Notes: generated from the letters alone by a model not told the origin. Shown: positions 26,156-35,411, numbered from the stretch's first letter. The stretch: 64,000 bases of DNA from DT-110 sp030148525 (GCA_965227445.1 OZ245751.1:4030001-4094000); one strand, 5' to 3'. A program made the numbers and translations.

Positions 26156-28329
26156 ACGTAGCGTTTGAGCAATCGGTGCTTTACGAAGCGGACAATACCA
26201 TTTCGCCTTTTCGGGATTTCTCCGATGAAGTCTTCCATATTATCCGGATGTGCTTTATTGAGCACCGGATACAGGTTTTTACCGATGATCTGATTGAGTT
26301 TATGCAAGTATGTTTTATCAGCCTGATTCCAGGTGCGGGTCGCATCCACGACCAGATATACCAGATCGGCACTCTGAAGTAAAGCGGTGTTGGTAATGCC
26401 ATCTGATATGGAGGGAATTTCCACCAGGACGTAGCCACCTTTCTGGTAGACCGCGGGATGATGCATCCGCAGGTACTCTTCGTAACTTTTGCAATCGTTG
26501 AGATTGCGGGGATTTAAAATCAGGTAGGGATACCCTTCATCGGTCACATCCTCCAGGTTGTAAACCAGACTGTAACAAAAGTGCCCGTCGTCGGTAAGTT
26601 GCTCCATGATTTGCCGGCGAACGTAACTCTTCCCCTCGTCATCCCAGTGACTAAGCAGTAAAATGATACCGGGCCGGAAGTGCTGATAAGGCGGCAGGGC
26701 TCCGGTGATATTGTCAACCATGTAGCGCGAGGATCGATACCGGAGCTTTTCAAAATCGAATTTAGGGGTTGCCTGCTCACGGGCAAAAACTACGGCGGCT
26801 TCGAGTTTGGTCAGTTGGGCCAGCTTGGTGGTATTCTTGATGCGGCGGTCAAGTAATTCCAGCACAAAAATAGCCAGCACAGTGAAGATGCCGCCGAAGA
26901 GGGTAATCACAATGACCAGTATTTTGCGTTTGGTCGGACTGCGTTCGATAGGTATTTGAGGGGGGTCGAGCACCTTCATGTCCGCCATCATATCGGCATT
27001 CTGCTGTTTCAGGCGAGCCAGGCCGAGGTGGTGCAGAATCTCCAGGTAGGCCTCTTCGTTGACGGCTATCTTGCGTTCAATGCGCTTGAGGGTAGCCCCC
27101 AGGGGCGCGAAACGGCGGTATTCCTTCATGAAATCCCGTTGTTTCTCTTCCATGGCGCGTAGGCGGGCACCGGCACTTTCGAATTGAATCACCGTTGTCA
27201 GCCAGTCGTCGAGCAGCTTTTCAATCTCGATCCCTTCACTGTTGCGCTCGTATAAGTACAGCGAATTAATACGTTCTTCAAGTTTATTCTCCAGCATGAT
27301 ACGGCGGGCCACTAAAGACTCCCGACGTTCCAGATTAGGCCCCTCCTCCAATTCAAGGGCAGCAATTTGTTCGTTTACCTCGATGAGCTCTTCCCGCAGG
27401 GACAGCACCGCCTGATTGCGCAGATTGATATCAAATCGGTTTTGCGTTTCCTCTTCCAGGGCATCCAAAACGGCCTTGGCCGCATTGTACTCCATGAGCA
27501 CGTCCTGCAGTTTAACTTCGATCTTTTCCTGCTGGGAAGATATGTGCTTGGTCTGCTCGTAGTAATTAATGATTTCGTTGGTGGTATTGAACCGCAACAG
27601 CCGGTCTTCCTCGGTTCGCAGATCTTTGGCAGCTTTTTCCAGCTGTTCCTCAAAATACTCCACCGCCACATCCGTCTGGTTTCGCTTCATGGAGCCATTG
27701 ACCCGGATGAAGACTTCGGAAAGTATTTTCAAGGTTTGGAAACACACCCCGGCATCATCCGATTCGTAGGAAAGCTGGATGATGTCGCTATCGCCCAACC
27801 TGACCACTTTGATATCTTTGAGGGCTTTATGACTGTAGTGGCGGTGATTCAGGTGGAACAGACCGTAGACAAAGTTGTCTTTATCGGCCTGCATATAGTT
27901 TTTGAGGTTCTGGTATGTCTGCTCCTCGTTGCCTGGTACGGCCAGCGCTCTTACCTCTTCCGGAACAATTTCCTGTAATTCGCGGAAAGACTCCTTATTA
28001 ATCACCCGAAATTCGGGAGCCTTGCACATCAGATGCCTGGCAAACAGTCGCAAACTAACCTCTTCCATCACACTCTTGGAGCGAATGATGTTCATCAAAT
28101 TATTATAGGCATTCACGGCCGCGAAATAATCCACTCTGCCCCCGTCGATATTCTCGATGGAGACATTAGAGGTAATGGCCGTAAAAATGGTGGTGCTGGA
28201 ACTATAGGATCCCTTCTGATCGGCTGTCAGTAGATACATCAATACCGCCAGGATCAGCGGTATACCGCAGATCAAGGCAAGGTTGCGTATGAGGATCCGT
28301 ATGAAGTAGAATATGTTCACTGCCGCCAC
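26152..28329 (-). CDS. Wzc-like chain-length determinant with degenerate kinase domain
   Basis: A 725-residue inner-membrane protein. A short cytoplasmic N-terminus and first membrane helix (residues about 10-32) lead into a large periplasmic coiled-coil region (residues 90-460). A proline-rich segment (PPQIPIERSPTKRKILVIVITL) then enters the second membrane helix, the Wzz/GNVR hallmark. The cytoplasmic C-terminus resembles a BY-kinase P-loop domain, but Walker A is altered (SHWDDEGKS in place of P-G-E-G-K-S/T), the Walker B-like strand has Glu for Asp (YVLVEIPSISD), and the usual tyrosine cluster is absent. It probably controls chain length without being a kinase. The frame begins with GTG at 28329, since the nearby ATG is out of frame. 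Confidence 0.9.
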   Translation of the reverse strand: MAAVNIFYFIRILIRNLALICGIPLILAVLMYLLTADQKGSYSSSTTIFTAITSNVSIENIDGGRVDYFAAVNAYNNLMNIIRSKSVMEEVSLRLFARHLMCKAPEFRVINKESFRELQEIVPEEVRALAVPGNEEQTYQNLKNYMQADKDNFVYGLFHLNHRHYSHKALKDIKVVRLGDSDIIQLSYESDDAGVCFQTLKILSEVFIRVNGSMKRNQTDVAVEYFEEQLEKAAKDLRTEEDRLLRFNTTNEIINYYEQTKHISSQQEKIEVKLQDVLMEYNAAKAVLDALEEETQNRFDINLRNQAVLSLREELIEVNEQIAALELEEGPNLERRESLVARRIMLENKLEERINSLYLYERNSEGIEIEKLLDDWLTTVIQFESAGARLRAMEEKQRDFMKEYRRFAPLGATLKRIERKIAVNEEAYLEILHHLGLARLKQQNADMMADMKVLDPPQIPIERSPTKRKILVIVITLFGGIFTVLAIFVLELLDRRIKNTTKLAQLTKLEAAVVFAREQATPKFDFEKLRYRSSRYMVDNITGALPPYQHFRPGIILLLSHWDDEGKSYVRRQIMEQLTDDGHFCYSLVYNLEDVTDEGYPYLILNPRNLNDCKSYEEYLRMHHPAVYQKGGYVLVEIPSISDGITNTALLQSADLVYLVVDATRTWNQADKTYLHKLNQIIGKNLYPVLNKAHPDNMEDFIGEIPKRRNGIVRFVKHRLLKRYV

Positions 28330-28387
28330 ATTTTAACTGACCGCTCTACCCTTCCTTTCGGAAAAAGAACAGGCCTATTCGTTGACA

Positions 28388-29152
28388 TTATCGAAAGGAA
28401 ACGCCGGCAAATAACTCCAGTAGTTCAAACTGGGCGAAATAGTCGTTTTTTGCTTTGATATATTCGTTTTTTGCTTTTCCCAGTGCAGCCGCTATCCGTC
28501 CGAATTCGTCCAGTTTCATTCGGCTGTTTTCGACATCCTTTTGTGCTTTTACGTAACTGAGGTTGAGGGTTTCATAGGTCTCCAGAAAAGTACTGAGGCT
28601 TTCGTGCATGAACCGCAAGGTGTAGTATTCCTCGATGATCGTCTGGCGGATTTTGCGGCGGACCTCCTCCTGTTCCCACTGAATTTTTTCCCGCTCAAAG
28701 CGGCGAATATTGCTTTGGTTGGAGCGATTCAAAAAGGTAGAAAGGGGCATCTTCACCGATACCCCCGCGTAGTATTGCCCCTGGGCCGCCTGGTTGAGGG
28801 TGCCCACTGCCGACTCCCCTTCTTCCTGGATTTGAGAGCGGAAAAACTGGTTGAATACACCGTAATTAGCTGCGCCTTCCACGTATAGATAATCCAGCCA
28901 TTTACGGCGATCCACCGCTGATTCCTCATTCAGGATAGCCAGATCTCGTATTTTTGTTTGTAATAATGGCGAGTATTTTAAGGCGGAATCAATGACTGCG
29001 CGCAGAGGGGGTAACCGTAGATTATCCTCCTGTTCGATGGGGACTCCCGGCACTATCTCCAGGGGTTCGGCGGTCGTCGGAACCGGCCCGAATTGTGCCT
29101 GCGTTTGGCTCCACAGCAGTAGCAAAAAAACACTGATCATTATTTCTTTCAT
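28388..29152 (-). CDS. Half-length TolC-like outer-membrane protein
   Basis: The start at 29152 gives a signal peptide (MKEIMISVFLLLLWSQTQAQ) and a 254-residue protein. The mature part reads as a single TolC repeat. An entry helix (LPPLRAVIDSALKYSPLLQTKIRDLAILN) is followed by two beta strands (YLYVEGAANYGVF; YYAGVSVKMPLS) and a long helical pair ending NEYIKAKNDYFAQFELLELFAGVSF. TolC proteins normally contain two such repeats (about 430 residues), so this one is half-size yet has its own signal peptide and stop, with no sign of a frameshift. It sits between the initiating transferase and the Wzc-like gene, where a Wza-type exporter is usually found. Confidence 0.85.
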   Translation of the reverse strand: MKEIMISVFLLLLWSQTQAQFGPVPTTAEPLEIVPGVPIEQEDNLRLPPLRAVIDSALKYSPLLQTKIRDLAILNEESAVDRRKWLDYLYVEGAANYGVFNQFFRSQIQEEGESAVGTLNQAAQGQYYAGVSVKMPLSTFLNRSNQSNIRRFEREKIQWEQEEVRRKIRQTIIEEYYTLRFMHESLSTFLETYETLNLSYVKAQKDVENSRMKLDEFGRIAAALGKAKNEYIKAKNDYFAQFELLELFAGVSFR

Positions 29153-29183
29153 GGGATTATCATTTTCTGTGGTGCAATGTCTT

Positions 29184-29996
29184 TTACACATTTTCCTTTT
29201 GCAGCAGGGCGGGCACCGTCCGCAGGATGATCTTGAGGTCCATCCAAAGACTAAAGTTGCGCGCATACTCGACATCGAGCTGTTTGCGCTCTTCGGGTGA
29301 CATGTCCGTGGCCTGGGCTCTTTTTTCGACCTGCCACAATCCAGTCAGTCCCGCGGGGGCCATGAACCGCTCGGCCCACCGATCAGTGGTCAGGGCCTCC
29401 GCTTCGTACATGGGCAAGGGACGATTACCAACGATCGACATATCCCCCTTGAGAATATTGAAAAGCTGCGGTAATTCGTCGATACTGGTATTGCGAATGA
29501 AGTGTCCCACCTTGGTTATCCGGGGGTCGTTACTCATTTTAAAGAAGGAAACCTCCTGTTTTTTCCGCTTTTCCTGCAGGTAGATAGATTCCGTGATCGG
29601 CCCTTCCTCACCGATCAGGAAGGGTTCATCATCATCCATAGGTAAATCTTCCTGGTGGGTTTTTCCGCCCGCATCTTTAAAGTATTGATTGTCTTTTTGC
29701 AGTTTATCCACCATTTTGTCGGCACCTACGTACATCGACCGGAATTTGTAGAAGTCAAAAACCTGATAATTCATACCCACGCGTTTGGCAGCATAAAAAA
29801 TGGGGCCTTTTGACTCCAGGCGGATCAGTGCGGCAATCAACAGAAATAAGGGCGACAGGCATAGCAGAGCCAGGCCGGCAAAGAGTATGTCAAAAGTTCG
29901 CTTCCAAAATGGCAGCTTAAAAGGTTGCATATCCTCTTGCTCATCCGTGGAGCTCTGCAAGTGGGCTACCTTTCCACGGGTTGTTATCTTTTTCAT
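29184..29996 (-). CDS. Initiating sugar transferase (polyprenyl glycosylphosphotransferase)
   Basis: A 270-residue phosphoglycosyltransferase of the WcaJ/PglC superfamily in the short form, with one reentrant N-terminal helix (FDILFAGLALLCLSPLFLLIA). Conserved elements are visible: the KR-V-G and KFRSM segments, NDPRITKVGHFIRNTSIDELPQLFN, and the DMSIVGNRPLP motif near the end. An extra acidic/charged insert of about 60 residues lies between KFRSM and NDPRIT. It would attach the first sugar-phosphate to undecaprenyl phosphate. The gene is 31 bp upstream of the TolC-like gene and probably leads the biosynthetic operon. Confidence 0.92.
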   Translation of the reverse strand: MKKITTRGKVAHLQSSTDEQEDMQPFKLPFWKRTFDILFAGLALLCLSPLFLLIAALIRLESKGPIFYAAKRVGMNYQVFDFYKFRSMYVGADKMVDKLQKDNQYFKDAGGKTHQEDLPMDDDEPFLIGEEGPITESIYLQEKRKKQEVSFFKMSNDPRITKVGHFIRNTSIDELPQLFNILKGDMSIVGNRPLPMYEAEALTTDRWAERFMAPAGLTGLWQVEKRAQATDMSPEERKQLDVEYARNFSLWMDLKIILRTVPALLQKENV

Positions 29997-30140
29997 AATA
30001 CTAAGTATATCAGGGCTACGAACGACGTAACCGAAAAAACGGGCAGAACTTGGACAGTTTCAGGTTATGTTGGCAGGAACGCTTTTGGTCAGAACGCTGG
30101 GAAAAACATATAGGGGGAAAGAAGACTGAGAATCGTATTT

Positions 30141-30530
30141 TTAGGCGGAATACTGATTGGCCTGGAGCAGGTTGTCGATACGGATTTCTAATTCGGCCGG
30201 ATTAAAGGGTTTGACCATATAATCCACTGCTCCACTCTTCATGAGCTTAACTCGCTCTGTGCTTTTGTCATTCCCGGAAAGAATGATGACTGGTATATGC
30301 TGCCATTTCTCACTGGCTTTAATCCGTTCCACCAGCATTTGTCCATCCAGCCCCGGCATCATCAGATCACTGACGATCACATCCGGATAGTAGCCGTTTT
30401 GCAGCAGCTCGAGTGCTTCCTCTCCATTTTCTGCAGTCACCACCTGGTGACGCTTTGATAAATACATCTTTACGAAACGACGGAACGTATGTGCGTCGTC
30501 TACGAATAAAATCTTGTTTCCCATGCGCAT
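30141..30530 (-). CDS. Stand-alone CheY-like response regulator
   Basis: A 129-residue receiver domain with the acidic pair in ILFVDDAHTF, phosphoacceptor Asp55 (VIVSDLMMPG), the Thr/Ser switch in VIILSGNDKS and the conserved Lys in DYMVKPFNP. It has no output domain. It lies 144 bp upstream of the initiating sugar transferase on the same strand. It could control the polysaccharide machinery by protein contact, but no cognate kinase is adjacent. An alternative start is ATG 30524. Confidence 0.92.
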   Translation of the reverse strand: MRMGNKILFVDDAHTFRRFVKMYLSKRHQVVTAENGEEALELLQNGYYPDVIVSDLMMPGLDGQMLVERIKASEKWQHIPVIILSGNDKSTERVKLMKSGAVDYMVKPFNPAELEIRIDNLLQANQYSA

Positions 30531-30794
30531 GTTTATTTAAATAGAACGTTTACCTATACAATACGAAAACGTGTGAGTTGGGTTACCTACATCCCAACTA
30601 GGTATTTTCAATGTAGTGTAAAAATACAGGAATTGCACCTAAAACCACGACAACTTTCCGAGAAAACGGTAGTTAGCAGCAGAGAATGGCACTAAACAGT
30701 CAGAAACCGGGCTCTTTCAGAAAAGTCAATTACAGACCTCCAACCCCAAAATTAAGCTAAAGCATTTACTTATCCTATCGTGAGCTTTTAACAT

Positions 30795-31185
30795 TCAGTT
30801 ACACAGCAAAAAGAGCAGACACAATGTGACAAAGCCTGACTGATAATTGACCGACAGGGTCATTCCGGCCTGGAATTCCCCATTATTACCACCGTGTACC
30901 AAGAGCGTATCATTTTGATGGACCTGAGTGCCAAATCCCAGCGTCCATCCTTCGTAACCCTCTTCCCGAAAACGATGGTTCTGCGGTAATTCTTCCGTCC
31001 TGAAGGTACGCAAACGATAATCCGGGAATATCAAGCGAGTCGGACCAGTCCGATAGGTGTCTATCCAGTCCATCCGGGGAAAGAACCACCCCGGCGTGGT
31101 TCTTCAGAAGGGGTACGGAGGGTGTTTCGCAACTGGTAACCAGGGCAAGCAGAATCCCAAAAGCGGTAGTAGTTGGTAAGAGCAT
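30795..31185 (-). pseudogene. Decayed serine hydrolase (beta-lactamase-like) with central deletion and frame change
   Basis: From ATG 31185 one frame gives a lipoprotein-like signal (LLALVTSC) and the start of a class C beta-lactamase-like domain (LDRHLSDWSDSLDIPGLSFAYLQDG), then ends at 30910 in nonsense. A second frame downstream encodes a typical C-terminal piece of the same family (EGWTLGFGTQ ... LLVHGGNNGEFQAG). The catalytic SxxK and YxN regions that should lie between are absent, so about 200 residues are deleted and the two ends are out of frame. An intact relative is at 43824-44939. Calling it a pseudogene is firm; when it decayed is unknown. Confidence 0.82.
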
Positions 31186-31290
31186 TTTTCGCTGAATACT
31201 TCAATCGCCCAAAAAGGTTACTAACCGCCCAAAGATTATGCTCGCAACCCATTTTTTTCCCTACTTTTAGCCCCGCAAAACCAGCAGGAT

Positions 31291-31827
31291 ATGATACTGA
31301 GCGACACTATGATCCTTGAGGCGATCGAAACCGGCGACATCGTTATTGAGCCCTTCGACCGGGATCGCCTGGGCACCAATTCCTACGACGTCCATCTGGG
31401 GAAAACCCTCGCGATTTACAAGGATCACATACTGGATGCTCGTCGCCATAATCCTATTGAATACCTCGAGATCCCCGAAACGGGATTCATATTGCACCCC
31501 AACACCCTCTACCTCGGAGTGACCGAGGAATATACCGAAAGCCACCATGCCGTGCCCTTTCTGGAAGGCAAATCAAGTGTTGGCCGGTTGGGCATCGACA
31601 TTCACGCCACGGCCGGCAAAGGCGATGTGGGTTTCTGTAATACCTGGACCCTCGAGATATCCTGCACCCACCCCGTCCGCGTCTACGCCGGTATGCCCAT
31701 TGGCCAGTTGATATACTTCCAGGTACACGGAGATATCGAACGGTACTACAACAAAAAGAAGGACGCCAAGTACAATACCCGAACCGATAAGCCGGTGGAA
31801 AGTATGATGTGGAAAAATAAGTTTTGA
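31291..31827 (+). CDS. dcd: dCTP deaminase
   Basis: A 178-residue trimeric deaminase of the Dcd/dUTPase superfamily that converts dCTP to dUTP for dTMP synthesis. Recognisable motifs are the N-terminal MILSDTMILEAI with the substrate-lid region RLGTNSYDVHLG, the catalytic-core motif FLEGKSSVGRLGIDIHATAG, GDVGFCNTWTLEISC, and the C-terminal KYNTRTDKPVES tail that closes over the nucleotide. The length is normal for bacterial Dcd. A TACTTTTA box at 31262-31269 lies just upstream and is a candidate -7 element. Confidence 0.95.
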   Translation: MILSDTMILEAIETGDIVIEPFDRDRLGTNSYDVHLGKTLAIYKDHILDARRHNPIEYLEIPETGFILHPNTLYLGVTEEYTESHHAVPFLEGKSSVGRLGIDIHATAGKGDVGFCNTWTLEISCTHPVRVYAGMPIGQLIYFQVHGDIERYYNKKKDAKYNTRTDKPVESMMWKNKF

Positions 31828-31997
31828 GAGATACCGACAACGAAGCGGTATAATAACTGTCTGATTTCTTGCATGGAGTTGTTTGTTTTCATCTAACAAT
31901 TAACAGACGTAATTGAATTGCGCCTCTGGTGTTCCGATTTACCAGGATACGGAGTATATTTAGGATTGTACGCTAATGACTCTAATTCCAAAAACCG

Positions 31998-34466
31998 ATG
32001 ACCTCCCTTTTTACTAAACACAACGCGCTGGCCGTATATGTCTTTTTGTTATCCGTACCACATTGCCTGGGCCAGGTTCTGGATTCCACTTTTAATCCGT
32101 TGATCACGACTCCAGCTACTGTTTCCGGGCTAATTACCGATACCGATGGTTCTATTCTGGTGACCGGTAATTTTCAGTTCGTCAATGGAAGGCGCTGCGA
32201 CCGCATTGTCCGGTTAAACACGGATGGCACCCGGGTTTCCAGCTTTTCGGCAACCATTCAAGACACTATAATTACCACCCTTTCTCTCCAGGACGATGGC
32301 AAAATCCTACTGGGTGGCTTCCTGCCGGAGACCGAAGATGAAGACGAACGCGGTGTCGTTTTGCGCCTGATGCCCGATGGTAAGGTCGACCCCACCTTTC
32401 GTCCCGGCCTTTTCAATGATCGGGTTCAACAAATCAAACAGTTAAACGAACAGAACATTCTGGTTGGAGGGCTTTTCTCCGAGCATGCGGGCGTTCAGGG
32501 GAGCGGACTAGTAGTGCTCGCCCCCGATGGCAGCCTGCGCCAGGTCATTCAGTTGGAACCAGTTGACAGTCGCGATATAACGGACATTTACCAAATTGAG
32601 CCCCTGCCCGACGGCAGCGGTTTTTACGCAAGTGGTAACCGTGGCTTTGATGCCATTTTACATCGATTTAATGCCGACGCTACCATCGACTCTGCCTTTG
32701 CCCTCAACACCATCTTCGAGAACGGGGACTTCATGACCTCTATCCAGGATATAAAGCTCGATGGTACCGACGGGCTGTGGTTCGCCTCCTTTACCTGGCA
32801 GTTCGACCCACAGTTGGTTCGGGTAGACAACCAGGGCTCCATTGTGGAGCGTTGGTCCATCCCCAACCCGCAGGATCTGGCACTACTGCCGGATGGCACT
32901 CCGCTGGTAGCTACGGTAGTCGAAGGGCAACCCGACGCCTTCCGAATACAAGACAATCAATTGGTTCCCTTTGCGCCGGGTCCTGCCGCCGATGAGTTTG
33001 TTCTCCATTTACTACCCTTACCCGATGGTTCCCTGATCGCCGCCGGGCGATTCAGCTTTTTCAAGGGCTTCCCCTTTGAATCCATCATGCGGATTGATCC
33101 CGGCGGACAACCCGACCTGACGTTTTTCACCCGCCTGCAGCGCTCGGGCGTAGTGCGGGAAGTGCGCCGACTCCCCGACAACCGGATTCTGATCGGCGGG
33201 CTTTTTACGCAAGTAAACCAAAAAGAGGCCATCCATCTGGCAATGTTAATGCCCGATGGTACCTTAGACCCCTCCTTTGCCCGCAATGTAGTGTCCCGTA
33301 AACACTCCGTCAATGACCTCTTCCTGGAAGAGGACGGGCACATACTGGTAGCCACCGACGGGCGACGCCTAAACGAAGAACCCTATTTCCCGATTCTCCG
33401 TTTATTGCCGGATGGCACCCCGGATCCTGCCTTTGCCCCCGGCCTGGATTCGGTAACGCTGGGTGATGTAAATGGCGTGGTTGCTACCCCGAGGGATTCG
33501 GCAATTATTGGATACGGTACGTATTCATTCACACGTAATGGTGACCGCTTTAGCCGTATTGCCCGGTTCAGTTATACCGGGGAGTTGGATACCTTTTTCT
33601 CCGAACGCGTTGCGGCCAATGAAGTGAATGACATATTCGTCTACCCCAATGGCCGGTTATTGATCGGGGGGGAGCGTATCCGCATCGGTGGCAGTGCCGC
33701 CCAATCAGTTATTCGCATATTTCCGAATGGCACCATCGACTCCAGCTTTTTACCGGAAGTAGACCCCGACAGTGAGGTATACGAGGTATTCGAACTCTTA
33801 AGCACCAAACTGGTGGTAACAGGCCGGCTATTTGGCCTGGGTGAATACTCTTCCCTGTTTCGCTTGTTCCCGGACGGGCGGATTGACCGTACCTTTGACT
33901 GGATTCCCGATAACCCGGATAGCCCACCCGCCACCTGGCCCCGGTCCCTGATTCCCCAGGGCCGCGACAGCTTCCTGTTGAGTAATCGCCCGGGAGAACC
34001 CGATGCCTTATTTTTACAGATGGACCGTTTCGGTATCCTCAGCAAAGCCTTTAATACCGATTTTGCTTCTTACACGGGGGATATCGTGCTGGAGAATGAT
34101 TCCACCATGATCCTGGGGGGTAGCTTTATTGCACCGTCCGGTGGTGCGTCTTTACTCCGCATTTTCCTGAATCAGGATCCTCCCGAGGATCCATCCACCA
34201 GTAGCCGGGATATTCGGACCTTACCGGCTTCCGTTTTTCCCAACCCTTCCTCCAACGGCGCAGTTTGGGTACGTAGCCCCGAGCACTGGCAAGGCCCGGT
34301 GCAGGTCATAGCCTATTTGCCGACCGGGCAAGTAGTGGCACAGACGACGATAAATGCCGGCCTGGATCAGCTATGGCTTTCGCCAAAAGCGGAAGGGCTG
34401 GTTTTTCTGCGTTTGCGGCAGGGCCGGGAAGAAGCGCGGGCGGTGGTTCTAATCCAAGGAGAGTAA
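31998..34466 (+). CDS. Secreted delta-60 repeat protein with T9SS sorting domain
   Basis: An 822-residue exported protein with a signal peptide ending at LGQ. It is made of many roughly 50-60 residue delta-60 repeats of the form DGKILVGG-F-x-L-x-PDG-x-DP-F (for example LMPDGKVDPTFRPG; LLPDGTPDPAFAPG; IFPNGTIDSSFLPE). Such repeats are predicted to form beta-propeller-like structures, and their function is unknown. The last 80 residues (FPNPSSNGAVWV onward) form a T9SS type A sorting domain, so it should be surface-exposed or released. A monocistronic arrangement is likely. Confidence 0.93.
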   Translation: MTSLFTKHNALAVYVFLLSVPHCLGQVLDSTFNPLITTPATVSGLITDTDGSILVTGNFQFVNGRRCDRIVRLNTDGTRVSSFSATIQDTIITTLSLQDDGKILLGGFLPETEDEDERGVVLRLMPDGKVDPTFRPGLFNDRVQQIKQLNEQNILVGGLFSEHAGVQGSGLVVLAPDGSLRQVIQLEPVDSRDITDIYQIEPLPDGSGFYASGNRGFDAILHRFNADATIDSAFALNTIFENGDFMTSIQDIKLDGTDGLWFASFTWQFDPQLVRVDNQGSIVERWSIPNPQDLALLPDGTPLVATVVEGQPDAFRIQDNQLVPFAPGPAADEFVLHLLPLPDGSLIAAGRFSFFKGFPFESIMRIDPGGQPDLTFFTRLQRSGVVREVRRLPDNRILIGGLFTQVNQKEAIHLAMLMPDGTLDPSFARNVVSRKHSVNDLFLEEDGHILVATDGRRLNEEPYFPILRLLPDGTPDPAFAPGLDSVTLGDVNGVVATPRDSAIIGYGTYSFTRNGDRFSRIARFSYTGELDTFFSERVAANEVNDIFVYPNGRLLIGGERIRIGGSAAQSVIRIFPNGTIDSSFLPEVDPDSEVYEVFELLSTKLVVTGRLFGLGEYSSLFRLFPDGRIDRTFDWIPDNPDSPPATWPRSLIPQGRDSFLLSNRPGEPDALFLQMDRFGILSKAFNTDFASYTGDIVLENDSTMILGGSFIAPSGGASLLRIFLNQDPPEDPSTSSRDIRTLPASVFPNPSSNGAVWVRSPEHWQGPVQVIAYLPTGQVVAQTTINAGLDQLWLSPKAEGLVFLRLRQGREEARAVVLIQGE

Positions 34467-34608
34467 TTACTCTAGTATTGGGGCCTTTTGTGGCAAATTG
34501 ATGTACCTAACCAGTCCGTAATCCCGCCTTTCCTTACCAAATCTGAACACGATCAATAAAATGCCGTTATACCGTCAGAACATTCAATTAATTCTGAAAA
34601 TTCAAACA

Positions 34609-34806
34609 ATGAGCACAGAAACTAAAAACTGGCCGGACCTGGCCATCGGATTGTACGACAAGCTGACCGGCCGCAACGCAGAGATCAATTACGAATTCGA
34701 AGACTTGGAAATTCACGTACCCAGCGGCACCTCCGAAAGTGCCGAGCACGCCAAATGGAAAGTCAATGGCAAAGTGAAAATCCACACCAACGAGAAGAAC
34801 GGATAA
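34609..34806 (+). CDS. Small conserved hypothetical protein, 65 residues
   Basis: The start MSTETKNWPDLAIGLYDKL at 34609 was chosen over an upstream ATG because the upstream residues are hydrophobic filler. The protein is acidic with a beta-strand-rich centre (AEINYEFEDLEIHVPS) and ends KVKIHTNEKNG. I have a general impression that similar short proteins occur across Bacteroidota, but no function is known to me. Confidence 0.65.
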   Translation: MSTETKNWPDLAIGLYDKLTGRNAEINYEFEDLEIHVPSGTSESAEHAKWKVNGKVKIHTNEKNG

Positions 34807-34819
34807 TTCTGTTCGCCAA

Positions 34820-34904
34820 CGCTCTTTTTTGCTAACCCTTTTCGTCATAGCCTATTTGCTTCATGCAAGCAACCGCCAAACCAGGGGTTTGGCAAAAAAG
34901 AGCG
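34820..34904. repeat. Long inverted repeat enclosing a second hairpin
   Basis: CGCTCTTTTTTGC (34820-34832) pairs exactly with GCAAAAAAGAGCG (34892-34904), 13 bp each. Inside lies GCCAAACC-agg-GGTTTGGC (34875-34893), sharing bases with the right arm. Because it follows the small gene at 34609, it may act as its terminator. The inner hairpin resembles the AAAAGGTTTGGGCTTTGCC hairpin at 41354. Confidence 0.65.
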
Positions 34905-34945
34905 CTTTTCCCATTTTCTCCATCGCCAATGCACTCTTTACCCCT

Positions 34946-35266
34946 ATGAATACCCTGCAATCACTTTCCGCCAGTACTGACCTGACCCTAACCCACGAGC
35001 AGGGACAAATACGCATTACCGGTCACTCCACCGGCGATGGTCTCCTAATTCGGGCCGATTCACCCCGTGTTTTGAAAGCGGCCCTGCGCACTGTGAAAAA
35101 TACCTTCCTGAAAAATATGCGCTGGCGAAGCACGCTAAAGCACCTTCGGGATAGCCCACAGTCTATCCGCTTACAGGTCAAAGATCAAGCGCTGATCACC
35201 ATCGGTAAAGATCGTATGCAAATTCGCTACTTCCGACTCCTCCCCTACTTACCGTGCTTACTATAA
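34946..35266 (+). CDS. Small hypothetical protein, 106 residues
   Basis: The start at ATG 34946 (MNTLQSLSASTDLTL) was preferred because the upstream extension overlaps the inverted repeat. The sequence shows two beta hairpins (LTLTHEQGQIRITGHS; IRLQVKDQALITIGKDRMQIRYF) around a basic helix pair (VLKAALRTVKNTFLKNMRWRSTLKHL). No family is recognised. It is weaker than its neighbours as a gene call. Confidence 0.5.
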   Translation: MNTLQSLSASTDLTLTHEQGQIRITGHSTGDGLLIRADSPRVLKAALRTVKNTFLKNMRWRSTLKHLRDSPQSIRLQVKDQALITIGKDRMQIRYFRLLPYLPCLL

Positions 35267-35293
35267 TCGCAAACCTACTCAGGCATACTGCTT

Positions 35294-35345
35294 CCGAAGT
35301 GGTTTGAACTCCCGGCACGAAGTACCGGGAAGCAAAACCAATTCC
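35294..35345. repeat. Palindromic repeat, family B copy 1
   Basis: The sequence runs CCGAAGTGGTTTGAACT, CCCGGcacgaagtaCCGGG, then AAGCAAAACCAATTC. The outer GAAGTGGTTT/AAACCAATTC arms and the inner CCCGG/CCGGG arms form nested stems. It closely matches 41282-41332. It occupies much of the 145-bp gap before the helicase gene. Confidence 0.8.
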
Positions 35346-35411
35346 TTGTCGGTACAATTTTCCGGTAAATCCGCCAGCCTTCTCTATATTGGCAGTTCAT
35401 AAACCCTGTCT

